64,000 nt of DNA from Candidatus Obscuribacterales bacterium (GCA_019745415.1 JAIETF010000040.1:51725-115724), one strand, 5' to 3'; counted from the stretch's first letter, positions 25,009-33,659 are shown. The notes: generated by a model not told the origin, from the letters alone. Numbers and translations: made by a program.

Positions 25009-25932
25009 TCAGCCCCACTTGGCCAGACGATCTTTAATTAGTTGAATGGTTCCTTGTGAATAAAGATTGAAAATATGCAACTTTGCAGGAGGTACATATT
25101 TACTGACCACTTCTTTACTGGCGCTGTCACATAGAAATAAATCAGCATGTTTAACTAGATATTTGATCTCGGTTTCGTCATCACGCAGAACCGAGCGTAC
25201 CGCCACTTCTTCCCCTCGCATAGCGGCAACCAACTTGCCGGCCATCTGCATCAAATGGGGCGAGACCGAAACCAGCGCCAACAAAGAGAGCTTGGGTAGA
25301 TGATTGACTGCTTCTAATTCATTCCTAGCCGGCTCGATATTGCATGCCACTAAACGGGTGAGGTCCTTAATGTGCTTTTGAAAGGTAAAGAGATGATAGA
25401 GACTGGAAACCACAAGAGCATCTTCCACTTGTTTGATGTCGCTCAATAATTCTTGCGGCAAAAGACAATGAACTGGAATCTCGAAATGAGGTGAAAGTTC
25501 CGACTTAATGAGAGGATGGAAGTCTTTATTGCCATCCACGACAATTACTTTGGCTACGGGAGAGCGCTTGGCTAGGTTGGCAAAAGACTGCTGTACATCA
25601 TTATATGAATAGCCTTTCTCCGAGGCGCGCGCCAAAAAGTCGAAGAACATTTCATCCATAGAAAGCTCGGTATTCTCGGATTCAACCCGCCGACCACTGG
25701 CGGCAACCCTAACTCCGCTGCCCTGCCTAATCTCTAAAAGACCAACATCGGCGAGATGATTGTATGCAGCAGTTATAGTGCTGTAATGCACTCCTAATCT
25801 GTCAGCCAAAGCCCTTATGCTGGGCAGCTTTTCATGGGGACGCAAAGAGCCAGAGGCAATAGATAGACCAAGCTGCTCGATCAGTTGATCACGAATCGGA
25901 ATAGAACTTTCTTTGTTGATGCTTATCTTCAC
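25009..25932 (-). CDS. GntR-family transcriptional regulator
   Basis: The 307-residue protein begins with a GntR winged helix (residues about 8-78: 'IPIRDQLIEQLGLSIASGSL', 'LPSIRALADRLGVHYSTITAAYNHLADVGLLE'). The rest (about 100-307) is an alpha/beta effector domain, too short for a MocR aminotransferase domain and unlike FadR or HutC by eye. PlmA-type cyanobacterial regulators have a similar size, which is a speculative comparison. The start is GTG at 25932 with no clear ribosome binding site. A 7-bp inverted repeat lies 19 bases upstream and a hairpin array beyond it. Confidence 0.88.
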   Translation of the reverse strand: MKISINKESSIPIRDQLIEQLGLSIASGSLRPHEKLPSIRALADRLGVHYSTITAAYNHLADVGLLEIRQGSGVRVAASGRRVESENTELSMDEMFFDFLARASEKGYSYNDVQQSFANLAKRSPVAKVIVVDGNKDFHPLIKSELSPHFEIPVHCLLPQELLSDIKQVEDALVVSSLYHLFTFQKHIKDLTRLVACNIEPARNELEAVNHLPKLSLLALVSVSPHLMQMAGKLVAAMRGEEVAVRSVLRDDETEIKYLVKHADLFLCDSASKEVVSKYVPPAKLHIFNLYSQGTIQLIKDRLAKWG

Positions 25933-25951
25933 GGCACAAACTTAGCAAGTT

Positions 25952-25970
25952 ACTTGACTCCGGGTCAAGT
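25952..25970. promoter_or_regulatory. Inverted repeat upstream of gntR, candidate operator
   Basis: ACTTGAC-N5-GTCAAGT is a perfect 7-bp inverted repeat located 19 bases before the gntR GTG start, a position that fits autoregulation by a dimeric regulator. Confidence 0.45.
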
Positions 25971-25996
25971 TGAAAAGATAAAGATCGGAATTTAGT

Positions 25997-26160
25997 AACG
26001 AGCCCAACTTTCGTCGGGCTCCAAACCTATATAGATCAAGAAACGAGCCCAACTTTCGTCGGGCTCCAAACCTATATAGATCAAGAAACGAGCCCAACTT
26101 TCGTCGGGCTCCAAACCTATATAGATCAAGAAACGAGCCCAACTTTCGTCGGGCTCGTTT
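25997..26160 (-). repeat. Tandem 45-bp repeat array of GNRA-tetraloop hairpins
   Basis: Three full 45-bp units (25997-26040 with one base missing at its edge, 26041-26085, 26086-26130) and a 26-base partial fourth unit (26131-26156) are essentially identical. Each contains GAGCCC and GGGCTC arms. On the minus strand each forms a 9-bp stem (GAGCCCGAC/GTTGGGCTC, one G-U pair) closed by a GAAA tetraloop and followed by GTTTCTTG. On the plus strand the same pair is a C-A mismatch, so the RNA-competent strand is the minus strand, toward gntR. The unit most distal to gntR has flanks that extend the stem to about 15 bp, making a terminator-like hairpin. Confidence 0.9.
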
Positions 26161-26418
26161 CTAGTAGCTCTTACCTAAATAATTAGTGATCGGCTTGGTG
26201 AAAAATCTGTCCCTATTTCTCACTTGACCAATCGACAGATACGCTTGCTGAAATCGTCGCAGGAAGTTTGCTGATGGTTGCGAGGCGTTCTCATTAGCGA
26301 TAGAGATAATTTAGCAGAAAAGAACAGGCAAGTCAAGGCTGTCTTTTTTGATAAACCCCCAAGTTTTGGCACCCTCGCCCCACTGACATATTGAAGAGAG
26401 CAAAAAACTGTGCAATTA

Positions 26419-26448
26419 TTCTCAATAACCTAGCATAATGATTGAGAA
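26419..26448 (+). promoter_or_regulatory. Inverted repeat before the fur-like gene, candidate operator
   Basis: TTCTCAAT-N14-ATTGAGAA is a perfect 8-bp inverted repeat. A -10-like CATAAT (26434-26439) lies between the arms, 56 bases before the ATG. The AT-rich arms resemble Fur/PerR-type half sites, which would fit autoregulation. Confidence 0.5.
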
Positions 26449-26494
26449 AAGATGTTCAATTGCAATTGCGCCATAAAACGACAGGTATATAACG

Positions 26495-27142
26495 ATGGGA
26501 CAAAAGCCCTCGAGTCAAAATGACAATGTGACGAGTTCCAACATGGACGCCATTGCCGAAATCATCAAATCGATTCCAAAAGGCGATCATTTGACGGCGC
26601 CCGAAGTATACGAACTTGCCAAGCAGAGAGGACTCAAGTTAAGCCTCTCGACTGTCTATCGAACCCTCAATAAATTGAAAGAGGTAGGCAATGTCATAAC
26701 CGTCTCGGGCGATCGCGGACTGCGTTACGAATCGGTGGACGACCAAGCCCACGACCATCTGATCTGCCTGGGTTGCGGTCTAACCATCGAATTTTACGAT
26801 GAGCTAATCAGAGGCTTCGGGCATAATGTGGCGCTGCGCAAGGGCTTTGAACACACCACCAGTCGTTTCGACATTCTTGGTTATTGCGAAAAGTGTCGAG
26901 TCAACAACGAAAGCCATAAGCTGGAGCAACTGGCGGACAGCCTTTTCAATGCTATAGAAAAGTGTGAAACAGCCCTCGAAGACCTGAGATTAGCGGCAGA
27001 ACAACTGAAAGCCCGAAAACAAGCGCGCATGACCCAACCGCTTAAATCAGCCCAAGGTAAATTGGATGAGACCCTGCGCGAAATTGACTATATCATCGGC
27101 AATGCAGCAGAAACCCAGGCGAAAGCCACAGAATCGAATTAA
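26495..27142 (+). CDS. Fur-family metalloregulator with a helical C-terminal extension
   Basis: The 215-residue protein has the Fur winged helix (residues about 17-85, 'TAPEVYELAKQRGLKLSLSTVYRTLNKL') and dimerisation domain. The structural zinc cysteines are Cys91/Cys94 and Cys131/Cys134, with His86/His88 as probable regulatory metal ligands. The last about 70 residues are a Glu/Lys/Ala-rich, probably coiled-coil tail absent from ordinary Fur (about 140-150 residues). Whether it senses Fe, Zn or peroxide cannot be decided by eye. It ends 4 bases into the convergent glycosyltransferase stop. Confidence 0.9.
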   Translation: MGQKPSSQNDNVTSSNMDAIAEIIKSIPKGDHLTAPEVYELAKQRGLKLSLSTVYRTLNKLKEVGNVITVSGDRGLRYESVDDQAHDHLICLGCGLTIEFYDELIRGFGHNVALRKGFEHTTSRFDILGYCEKCRVNNESHKLEQLADSLFNAIEKCETALEDLRLAAEQLKARKQARMTQPLKSAQGKLDETLREIDYIIGNAAETQAKATESN

Positions 27143-28188
27143 CTATTTTCGGCCTGTCTGAGCTTGCTTTGATAAAGTCGCTTGCGGGCCGCTTCCAAAT
27201 CCCGCTCCGATTCAACAATAATTTGCTCCATATAGCTGTGGGGCACCCGACGTTTGGCATTAATCGCGGCTCTCTTCTCAAGCATCTTGGGCAAGAGTTT
27301 AACCGCACCAAGAGCACCTTCCAACCAAGGCACCACCTGCCCACCTCTGACGATTACAACGGCAAAGTAATAAGCCTGCCAAAAAATAATATGGGGCAAA
27401 AACTTTATCAAAAGGGCGTTTGGAATATTCTTGATTATTGTATTGAAATTGTTTTGCGAAGAAAGACGTACCACCAAAGGGCTATAACCACTACCGGTAG
27501 TACCACAACCAAGGTGGTAAATAATTGCTTCCGGTATGTAATAGCACTTATAACCCGCGCTCTGAGCCCGCAAACCGATATCGACATCTTCAAGATAAGC
27601 AAAATAGTCTTCGTCAAATAGACCTATGTCAAGCAAAAGACTGCGTCGATAAAGTGCAGCACCACCGCAAGCACCTAAAATATAGCGTCCTTTGTCGAAG
27701 AGTCCGGTATCTTTCTCTCTGTGACCGATTCGTCCCGGTAATCCGCCGCGGCGATAACCGTCGCCAACTCCGTCTAAGAGACTGTGATCGTCATAGGCCA
27801 GCATTTTGCATCCCAGAGAACCACATTCGGGATGGTCGGCCATACCTTTGACCAAAGCCGAGACCCAGTTGGCATCGACCACGGTGTCATTGTTGATCAA
27901 GGCAATAAACTCACCGCGGGACTCTTTGATGCCACGGTTGACGGCCACCGAAAAACCAGTGTTAACGGCAAAACATGGCACCTTAACAGTGGGATAGTTC
28001 TCTTTGAGAAATTCTACCGAGCCGTCTTTGGAGCCATTATCGACAACAATTATTTCAACCTTCTCATATGTCTGCTTGAGAAGTGAGTCAAGACAACCGC
28101 TCAGAAAGTGCTTTCCATTCCAATTAGGAATCACTATTGAAACCAGCCCGGGCTCAAATTCTTTCGAGAGCGGCTCTTTGTCATCCAT
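27139..28188 (-). CDS. Family 2 glycosyltransferase
   Basis: From the ATG at 28188 the protein has 349 residues with a GT-A fold: 'VSIVIPNWNG', 'IIVVDNGSKDGS', the DxD-like 'LINNDTVVD', and 'FAYLEDVDIGLRAQSAG' near the acceptor site. It resembles rhamnosyltransferase-like enzymes of polysaccharide synthesis. A TTG at 28284 would add a hydrophobic N-terminus but overlaps the divergent gene's start, so I prefer 28188. A hydrophobic stretch near the C-terminal third ('IIFWQAYYFAVVIV') may attach it to the membrane. Confidence 0.87.
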   Translation of the reverse strand: MDDKEPLSKEFEPGLVSIVIPNWNGKHFLSGCLDSLLKQTYEKVEIIVVDNGSKDGSVEFLKENYPTVKVPCFAVNTGFSVAVNRGIKESRGEFIALINNDTVVDANWVSALVKGMADHPECGSLGCKMLAYDDHSLLDGVGDGYRRGGLPGRIGHREKDTGLFDKGRYILGACGGAALYRRSLLLDIGLFDEDYFAYLEDVDIGLRAQSAGYKCYYIPEAIIYHLGCGTTGSGYSPLVVRLSSQNNFNTIIKNIPNALLIKFLPHIIFWQAYYFAVVIVRGGQVVPWLEGALGAVKLLPKMLEKRAAINAKRRVPHSYMEQIIVESERDLEAARKRLYQSKLRQAENS

Positions 28189-28267
28189 AATAAATTCTTT
28201 CACGCCTGCAACCTGGCTCAGTTTAGCAGATGCCAAAGCTATAACCAAAGCGAAAAGCAAAGCTATA

Positions 28268-29647
28268 ATGAGTGACCCTGTCAAAGCACAGGCTGGAGAC
28301 TATGTGACTAAGAAGAGCAAAATTCTAATCATCACCCTGGAACCAATCGGTAAGAAAATGGCCGGGCCGGCAATTCGTGCTCTAGAGATAGGCAAGAGAC
28401 TATGCCGAGAGTTCGAAGTGACAGTGGCTTCCACCGTTAAGGTCGAAGAAGGTATTGACAAGTCCAGCCTGCCGCCCAATTTAAACTTGGTGGAAGGAGC
28501 CGGCAAAAAGATGATTGCCCGGCTTGCTCTCATTCATTCGGCAATTTTTATCCAGGCGAATGTTCTCAAGCCCTTTCCTTTTCTGGGCAACATGGACAAA
28601 CATCTCATAGTCGACCTCTATGATCCTTATCTTTTCTCTGTCTTAGTGCAGTACAAAGACGACCCGGTGCAGGCTGAAAGCAGCTACAGATTGATGCATC
28701 AAGTCTTGGAAAAGCACATGATCAAAGCCGACTTCACAGTTTGTGCATCGGAAAGACAAAGAGATTATTGGCTGGGTCGCTTCTGCGCCCTCGGTCGACT
28801 GAACCCGGAAATCTACGCAGTGGACCGTAGTTTGCGCAAGCTTATCGACGTGGTCCCCTATGGAGTACCAGAAGAAATTCCAACCAAACTACCGGGCAAA
28901 GGACTGAGAGAAAGACTGCCGCAACTGGGCGATGGACCGGTCTTGCTCTGGGGCGGTGGAATCTGGGACTGGTTCGACCCGCTTACTGTGATCAATGCCG
29001 TTCACCAGGCTCTCGAACAAAGACCAGATCTAAAGTTGGTATTTATGGGCACCAAAAGCCCCAATCCCAAAGTGCCGGTCATGGATATGACCGAAAAAGC
29101 ACGTCGGCTTTGCGACGATCTGGCAATGACCGGCAAGAGCGCTTTCTTTTTAGATGGCTGGGTTCCTTACGAAGAAAGAGCCTCTTGCTTGCTGGATGCC
29201 ACAGTGGCAGTGAGCGCTCATTTCGACTTACCCGAAACCCGTTTTTCTTTCAGAACCAGAGTGCTCGACTATTTCTGGTGCGGCATGCCCATCTTGACCA
29301 CTGAGGGTGACCGCCTGGCCGACCTGATTGAGGCCAAGGGCGCCGGCAAGGCTTTGCCTTATCAAGACGTGGCAGCCTGGAAAGCAGCCATCCTTGAGAT
29401 GGCGGGCAAAGATAGTGATCAGTTGAACAAGGTAAAAGAGGCTTCCAGAGGCTTAGGACAAGAGTTCCTTTGGGATAAAAATGTCGAGCCTTTGCGTAAA
29501 TTCCTCCAAAATCCGCATCATCTGCCCGACTATAAAAAGGTGACCATGCCCAACTTGCTTGAGCGAGCCCATGCAGTCTATCGCCGCGGCGGCAAAGAAC
29601 TGATACTTAAACGCTCAGCCGAACTATTTGGTGACATACTAAAGTAA
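28268..29647 (+). CDS. Family 4 glycosyltransferase
   Basis: The 459-residue GT-B protein starts at ATG 28268, since upstream codons in the same frame overlap the divergent GT2 gene. The N-terminal domain holds 'ITLEPIGKKMAGPAIRALEIGKRL', and the C-terminal nucleotide-sugar domain holds 'LLWGGGIWDWFDPLTVINAV', 'FLDGWVPYEER' and 'RTRVLDYFWCGMPIL', the GT4 E-x7-E-like region being replaced by a variant. It is coupled to the CHAD gene by a TAATG overlap. Substrate unknown; probably a surface polysaccharide. Confidence 0.87.
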   Translation: MSDPVKAQAGDYVTKKSKILIITLEPIGKKMAGPAIRALEIGKRLCREFEVTVASTVKVEEGIDKSSLPPNLNLVEGAGKKMIARLALIHSAIFIQANVLKPFPFLGNMDKHLIVDLYDPYLFSVLVQYKDDPVQAESSYRLMHQVLEKHMIKADFTVCASERQRDYWLGRFCALGRLNPEIYAVDRSLRKLIDVVPYGVPEEIPTKLPGKGLRERLPQLGDGPVLLWGGGIWDWFDPLTVINAVHQALEQRPDLKLVFMGTKSPNPKVPVMDMTEKARRLCDDLAMTGKSAFFLDGWVPYEERASCLLDATVAVSAHFDLPETRFSFRTRVLDYFWCGMPILTTEGDRLADLIEAKGAGKALPYQDVAAWKAAILEMAGKDSDQLNKVKEASRGLGQEFLWDKNVEPLRKFLQNPHHLPDYKKVTMPNLLERAHAVYRRGGKELILKRSAELFGDILK

Positions 29648-30588
29648 TGAATACACAAGTAAAGGCCGCGCCGGAACACTTACTGATGCTCAACTGGTTT
29701 GAGCTGGAAGAGACCAGGGCCTTGAGCGTCTTGGAAGAAATGCAGGCTGCCCTTAAGTCAATAGACGAAAAGCTCAGCCCACGCCGAGTTCACGAAGTAA
29801 GAGTGGTGATCAGGCGCTGGTATTCGGTTTGGGATATTTTGAAAGTAGACAACTGGCGTGATGCCCGCTATGACAGAAAAGTAGGCAAACCGCTGGCCAA
29901 GCTCAATAAGTCACTAGGTAGACTAAGAGACCTCGACGTGAATATCGAGCTCGCTACGGCGTTTCACGCCCCCACTGTCTTGCTGTCGCACTGGCGGCGT
30001 CGCAGAAATAAGCGCAGGCGCAAAGTGAGTGAAAAACTAGCCGGCTTGAAAGCAAAGCGCATCGGCAAAGAATTAGCCGAGCATCTCTCGCGCCGAGCTT
30101 ACGAAATAGAAAGACTACTGATTCCACTATCAGAAGACGAAGAAAGATCTGCCACCGCAAATCATACGCTCAGTCCCCTGGCTAAAAGCAGCTATCACCA
30201 TCTTTCGGCTTATTTAGAAAGATGTGAAGAAGAAGCTCGGGTTATGGCCTCTCAACATCTGAGCTATGAGGAGTTGCATGAGCTGAGATTGATAATCAAG
30301 CGATGGCGCTATCTGCTTGCCGAATTTTTCGGATTGACCAATCTTGAACTGGTGAAGGTGCAGCAACTATTGGGCAAGCACCATGACCTGGTTAGACTAA
30401 GAGAAGAGATTGAAAATTTTGAGAAAAAACAAAATTCTCATTTATCAGGTGATGAGAAGAAGAAACTAAAGCAAACCACCAGTCGCATAACTCTGGAACT
30501 AGCCAGATTGGATGATGTCATTGAGAAACTGAAGCCAGCACTGCCTTACGGTCTCAGACCCTATAGACTCAGCCAGTTGATTGGCTAA
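29647..30588 (+). CDS. CHAD-domain protein
   Basis: The 313-residue protein has the two CHAD signatures, 'VHEVRVVIRRW' (about 48-58) and 'LHELRLIIKRWRYLLAEFF' (about 213-231). These place conserved His/Arg/Lys residues on helices to form a basic pocket. CHAD domains bind polyphosphate and locate to polyphosphate granules. The protein is very Arg/Lys-rich, with 'RRRRNKRRRK' near 118. It lacks a CYTH (triphosphatase) domain. Its coupling to a glycosyltransferase (one-base overlap) is unusual. Confidence 0.9.
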   Translation: MNTQVKAAPEHLLMLNWFELEETRALSVLEEMQAALKSIDEKLSPRRVHEVRVVIRRWYSVWDILKVDNWRDARYDRKVGKPLAKLNKSLGRLRDLDVNIELATAFHAPTVLLSHWRRRRNKRRRKVSEKLAGLKAKRIGKELAEHLSRRAYEIERLLIPLSEDEERSATANHTLSPLAKSSYHHLSAYLERCEEEARVMASQHLSYEELHELRLIIKRWRYLLAEFFGLTNLELVKVQQLLGKHHDLVRLREEIENFEKKQNSHLSGDEKKKLKQTTSRITLELARLDDVIEKLKPALPYGLRPYRLSQLIG

Positions 30589-30703
30589 CCTGACTTAAGT
30601 TAGCAAGCAGGCAAGATGCCAAGCATACAGCTTATTTAACTTAAATTGAATCTGATGGCCATGTGCTGTCTAGGAGCCTACAATTATGGAGAGGGGAAGT
30701 ATG

Positions 30704-30721
30704 CCGATTTATATAAATCGG
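30704..30721. promoter_or_regulatory. 18-bp perfect palindrome upstream of trxB
   Basis: CCGATTTATATAAATCGG is fully self-complementary and ends 22 bases before the trxB start. It could be a regulator operator or an RNA hairpin over the ribosome binding region. It also lies just after a strong SD-like GGAGAGGGGAAGT and ATG (30701). Confidence 0.5.
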
Positions 30722-30743
30722 GCGGACGGAGCGTCAGGGTCAA

Positions 30744-31724
30744 ATGATAATAAACAAGAAACTAACTATTCTAGGATCGGGCTCGGCTGGACTAACTGCA
30801 GCAATCTATGCCGCCAGAGCCAATCTTGAGCCCTTGGTCATTCAAGGTCTCCAAGCTGGCGGACAGCTCACCATCACCTCCGACGTTGAAAACTTCCCAG
30901 GCTTCCCCAATGGCATTCTCGGTCCTGAGTTGATGGAAGAAATGCATAAGCAGGCTGAGCGTTTCGGTACCCAATTCATTTATGACAATGCCGAATCGGT
31001 GGACCTTAGTCAGAGACCATTCAAAATCAAGACCTCCTCAGATGAAATTTATACCGACACTCTTATCATAGGCACTGGCGCCTCCGCCAAATTGCTTGGC
31101 TTGCCTTCCGAAAGCAAACTCATGGGTCATGGTGTTTCAGCCTGTGCCACTTGCGACGGTTTCTTTTTCAGAGACAAAGAGGTCTTCGTTGTGGGCGGCG
31201 GTGACACGGCTCTGGAAGAAGCAACCTTCCTCACCCGCTTTGCCTCTAAGGTAACTGTCATTCACAGAAGAGACAGCTTCCGCGCCTCTGCCATCATGGC
31301 CAAGAGAGCCCAGAGCAATCCCAAAGTGCACTTCATTTTAGACAGCGTCGTTGAAGACATTCTCGATGTCGAACAAGGACAAGTGACAGCCGTGCGTATT
31401 CGCAATCTCAAGACCAACGAAGTAAGCGAGCATGCAGCCGACGGCATCTTTATCGCCATCGGTCACAAACCCAATACCGAATTGTTCGCCGGACAACTAG
31501 AGTTGACCGAAAACGGCTATATCAAGACACACGGAGTCAAGACTTCGGTTAAAGGAGTCTTTGCTGCCGGAGACGTGCAAGACGAACTTTACAGACAGGC
31601 AATCACCGCCGCTGGTACCGGCTGCATGGCCGCCTTGGAAGCCCAATGGCTCATCGAAAACGAGGCGGAGGAAGGCGGCAAAGGCGAGGGAAAGTCTGAA
31701 GCAAAGCATGCCTGTACGCATTAG
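30744..31724 (+). CDS. trxB: Thioredoxin reductase
   Basis: The 326-residue flavoenzyme moves electrons from NADPH to thioredoxin. It shows the FAD motif 'ILGSGSAGLTAAIYAARA' (about 9-26), the redox-active CATC at Cys134/Cys137, the NADPH motif 'VVGGGDTALEEATFL', and the C-terminal FAD 'GVFAAGDVQD' motif. The C-terminal tail is Gly/Glu/Lys-rich. AGGG precedes the ATG. The thioredoxin gene is not in this window. Confidence 0.95.
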   Translation: MIINKKLTILGSGSAGLTAAIYAARANLEPLVIQGLQAGGQLTITSDVENFPGFPNGILGPELMEEMHKQAERFGTQFIYDNAESVDLSQRPFKIKTSSDEIYTDTLIIGTGASAKLLGLPSESKLMGHGVSACATCDGFFFRDKEVFVVGGGDTALEEATFLTRFASKVTVIHRRDSFRASAIMAKRAQSNPKVHFILDSVVEDILDVEQGQVTAVRIRNLKTNEVSEHAADGIFIAIGHKPNTELFAGQLELTENGYIKTHGVKTSVKGVFAAGDVQDELYRQAITAAGTGCMAALEAQWLIENEAEEGGKGEGKSEAKHACTH

Positions 31725-31751
31725 CATTAGTTCTTAGTTCGGCATCGAAAC

Positions 31752-32480
31752 ATGACCAGCCTCGCACTGGAAGATTCGATATCTTCCCAAGAAATCAGGA
31801 CGAAACTGCACTGGCTCTTAGAACTAATTGAGAGCCACCCTTGCTCAGCTCATCCGCTCTTTGCCAAGCTTGAGCAAGCAGACATCGAAGCGACTGAAAA
31901 AGCAGCCTTGCTTCTAAAGAACTATGACGCCCATGCTTCCCATCTGCGTCGTCTGCTGCTCAAAGCAGCAACCATAATGCCGGAAGAAGCGGTGGGCTAC
32001 ATTCTTGAAAATGTGCGCAATGAATATGGCAACGGAAGGCCGGAAGGTCGCCATCAACTGCAATTGCAAGATGTAGCTTGGGGTCTAGGCATTGAGCGAG
32101 CGTTCTATGAAAAAGCACCAGTGCAAGCCGGAATCAAGAAGTTTATCAAGGCGGTAACCCCCTTCTATTTCCCCATCAAAGAGAAGAAAGAAAGACTAAA
32201 CGGTCTCAGAAGACCTGCCATCGCTGCTGGTGCTATCACGGCTACCGAAGTTATGGCAATGAAAGAGTTCAAATACCTGCAAATCGCCTTTCGTCCTTTT
32301 GGCTTGGCTGACCATATTTGGTTCGATCATGTCACTGTTGAACAAGAACACTTCGACGAATCAATCACCCTCGCCGCCTATTTTGCCGACAATGAAAGAG
32401 AAGCGGTAAAGTTTGGTCTATTGGGAGTTCTTGATGCCAACCTGCATTTATATGACGGACTGCTCGACACACTCACTTGA
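31752..32480 (+). CDS. Heme-oxygenase-like diiron (HDO) enzyme
   Basis: The 242-residue all-helical protein fits the 'iron-containing redox enzyme' (Haem_oxygenas_2/TENA-like) family. Probable iron ligands are Glu91 ('NEYGNG'), His101, Glu166, and the His193-x3-Glu197-x2-His200 cluster. Members include UndA, CADD-type and other oxidases that act on small amines, fatty acids or amino-acid-like substrates. The substrate here is unknown. It starts 27 bases after trxB and may share its transcript. Confidence 0.8.
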   Translation: MTSLALEDSISSQEIRTKLHWLLELIESHPCSAHPLFAKLEQADIEATEKAALLLKNYDAHASHLRRLLLKAATIMPEEAVGYILENVRNEYGNGRPEGRHQLQLQDVAWGLGIERAFYEKAPVQAGIKKFIKAVTPFYFPIKEKKERLNGLRRPAIAAGAITATEVMAMKEFKYLQIAFRPFGLADHIWFDHVTVEQEHFDESITLAAYFADNEREAVKFGLLGVLDANLHLYDGLLDTLT

Positions 32481-32495
32481 GGCCGCCACTGGAAC

Positions 32496-33659
32496 GTGAA
32501 AAAGATAGCCCTTGTAGTAAGAGTATTTGACAGGCACGGTGGTCTGGAACTTTACACACACAAGGTCTTGGAAGGTATTCTCACCGCCGGTCTAAAGGTA
32601 ACCGTCTTTTGCGCCGAAAAAAAGAGTGACTATAGCCATGCCAATCTAGAAGTAGTCACACTAGCTGAACCGCAGCAAAAACTTGACAAAGCCAAACGTC
32701 AAAGATACAACGAATCGGGATTGAATGCCTTACTCAAAGGGCGCCGACACGAGTTCGACCTTGTCCACAGCCAAAACTGTCCCATTGAAGCCCCCGATTT
32801 AGTAACCTTCCACCAGCACACGGCTATGCGTTTCTCTGAAAGCGGCAGAGCGCTGGAAGCGACAATCAATAAGATAAAGTGTCGTCTGCACCCGGCTTAT
32901 CTGGTGCGCATTGAGCAAGATCGAAATCTCTGCCAAAATGCAGTCATGCGCAGTTTCGTCTCTGAAATCTGTCAAAAAGACTATTACAGCCACTACATGG
33001 GCGGAGCACTCGCCTCTAGACCCTTCCTGATTTTGCCGCCCGGTGCAGATTCTACTGATAATATTGCTCAAGCAGACGCGCCACAAGTTGGGAAGCTGAA
33101 GCCTTTTACCTTTATATTTGTGGGCAAAGGCTTTAGCAAAAAAGGTCTAGACACCCTCTTTCATGCTTGCCGAATTTTGAAGCAGGAAAAACGTGATTTC
33201 AAACTTCTTGTGATCGGTTTGAAAAACAGTCTCTATAACCGTTTTCTAGCGTTCAAAGAAGGCATAGATGACCGCGTACAGTTGATGGGCTTCCGAAAAG
33301 ATCTAGAGACACTCCTGCCTCAAGCCTCCGTCATTGTGGTTCCTTCTAAATGCGAAGCCTACGGCATGTCGCCGGTGGAAGCCATGACCGCCGGTACGCC
33401 GGCAATTATCAGCACCATGGCCGGTGTAACAGAAGAACTAATGGACGGCATGGAAGCCCTGCATTTGAAAAATCATCTCGATGCCGCCGAACTGGCACGG
33501 CTTATGGCAAAACTGATGGAAGATCAAAATCTTTATCAAACCCTGCAGGTAATGGGCAAGAAAAAAGCAGCAGAGATTACCTGGCAAAGAACAATCAAAC
33601 TGACTTTAGAAGCCTACGAAAAGACATTGCAACTTAAAACGAGCGGAGTGATTAGCTAA
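32496..33659 (+). CDS. Family 4 glycosyltransferase
   Basis: The 387-residue GT-B enzyme starts at GTG 32496, with '[21 protein letters not shown]' in the N-terminal domain. The C-terminal nucleotide-sugar domain shows '[19 protein letters not shown]' and the E-x7-E motif in '[22 protein letters not shown]'. It resembles WaaG/PimA-type lipopolysaccharide or glycan transferases. It is coupled to the downstream DUF255 gene by TAATG. Confidence 0.9.
   Translation: MKKIALVVRVFDRHGGLELYTHKVLEGILTAGLKVTVFCAEKKSDYSHANLEVVTLAEPQQKLDKAKRQRYNESGLNALLKGRRHEFDLVHSQNCPIEAPDLVTFHQHTAMRFSESGRALEATINKIKCRLHPAYLVRIEQDRNLCQNAVMRSFVSEICQKDYYSHYMGGALASRPFLILPPGADSTDNIAQADAPQVGKLKPFTFIFVGKGFSKKGLDTLFHACRILKQEKRDFKLLVIGLKNSLYNRFLAFKEGIDDRVQLMGFRKDLETLLPQASVIVVPSKCEAYGMSPVEAMTAGTPAIISTMAGVTEELMDGMEALHLKNHLDAAELARLMAKLMEDQNLYQTLQVMGKKKAAEITWQRTIKLTLEAYEKTLQLKTSGVIS

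Larger units (their letters stand above)
25933..26494. other. 562-bp intergenic region between gntR and the fur-like gene
   Basis: This divergent intergenic region has no convincing gene. The open frame across the repeats (about 66 codons, minus strand) exists only because the 45-bp unit is a multiple of three. It contains an inverted repeat near gntR, the tandem hairpin array (25997-26160), an AT-rich stretch without recognisable features (26170-26400), and an inverted repeat before the fur-like gene. Confidence 0.8.

Noticed and set aside
25942..26142. Open frame with repeated 15-residue units (GSFLDLYRFGARRKL) on the minus strand
   Set aside because: It is a by-product of the 45-bp hairpin repeat (multiple of three); hairpin pairing with a GNRA loop and lack of a ribosome binding site argue for non-coding RNA or DNA repeat.
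28004..28267. 88-codon extension of the GT4 gene upstream of ATG 28268
   Set aside because: It overlaps the coding part of the divergent GT2 gene and has no glycosyltransferase character.
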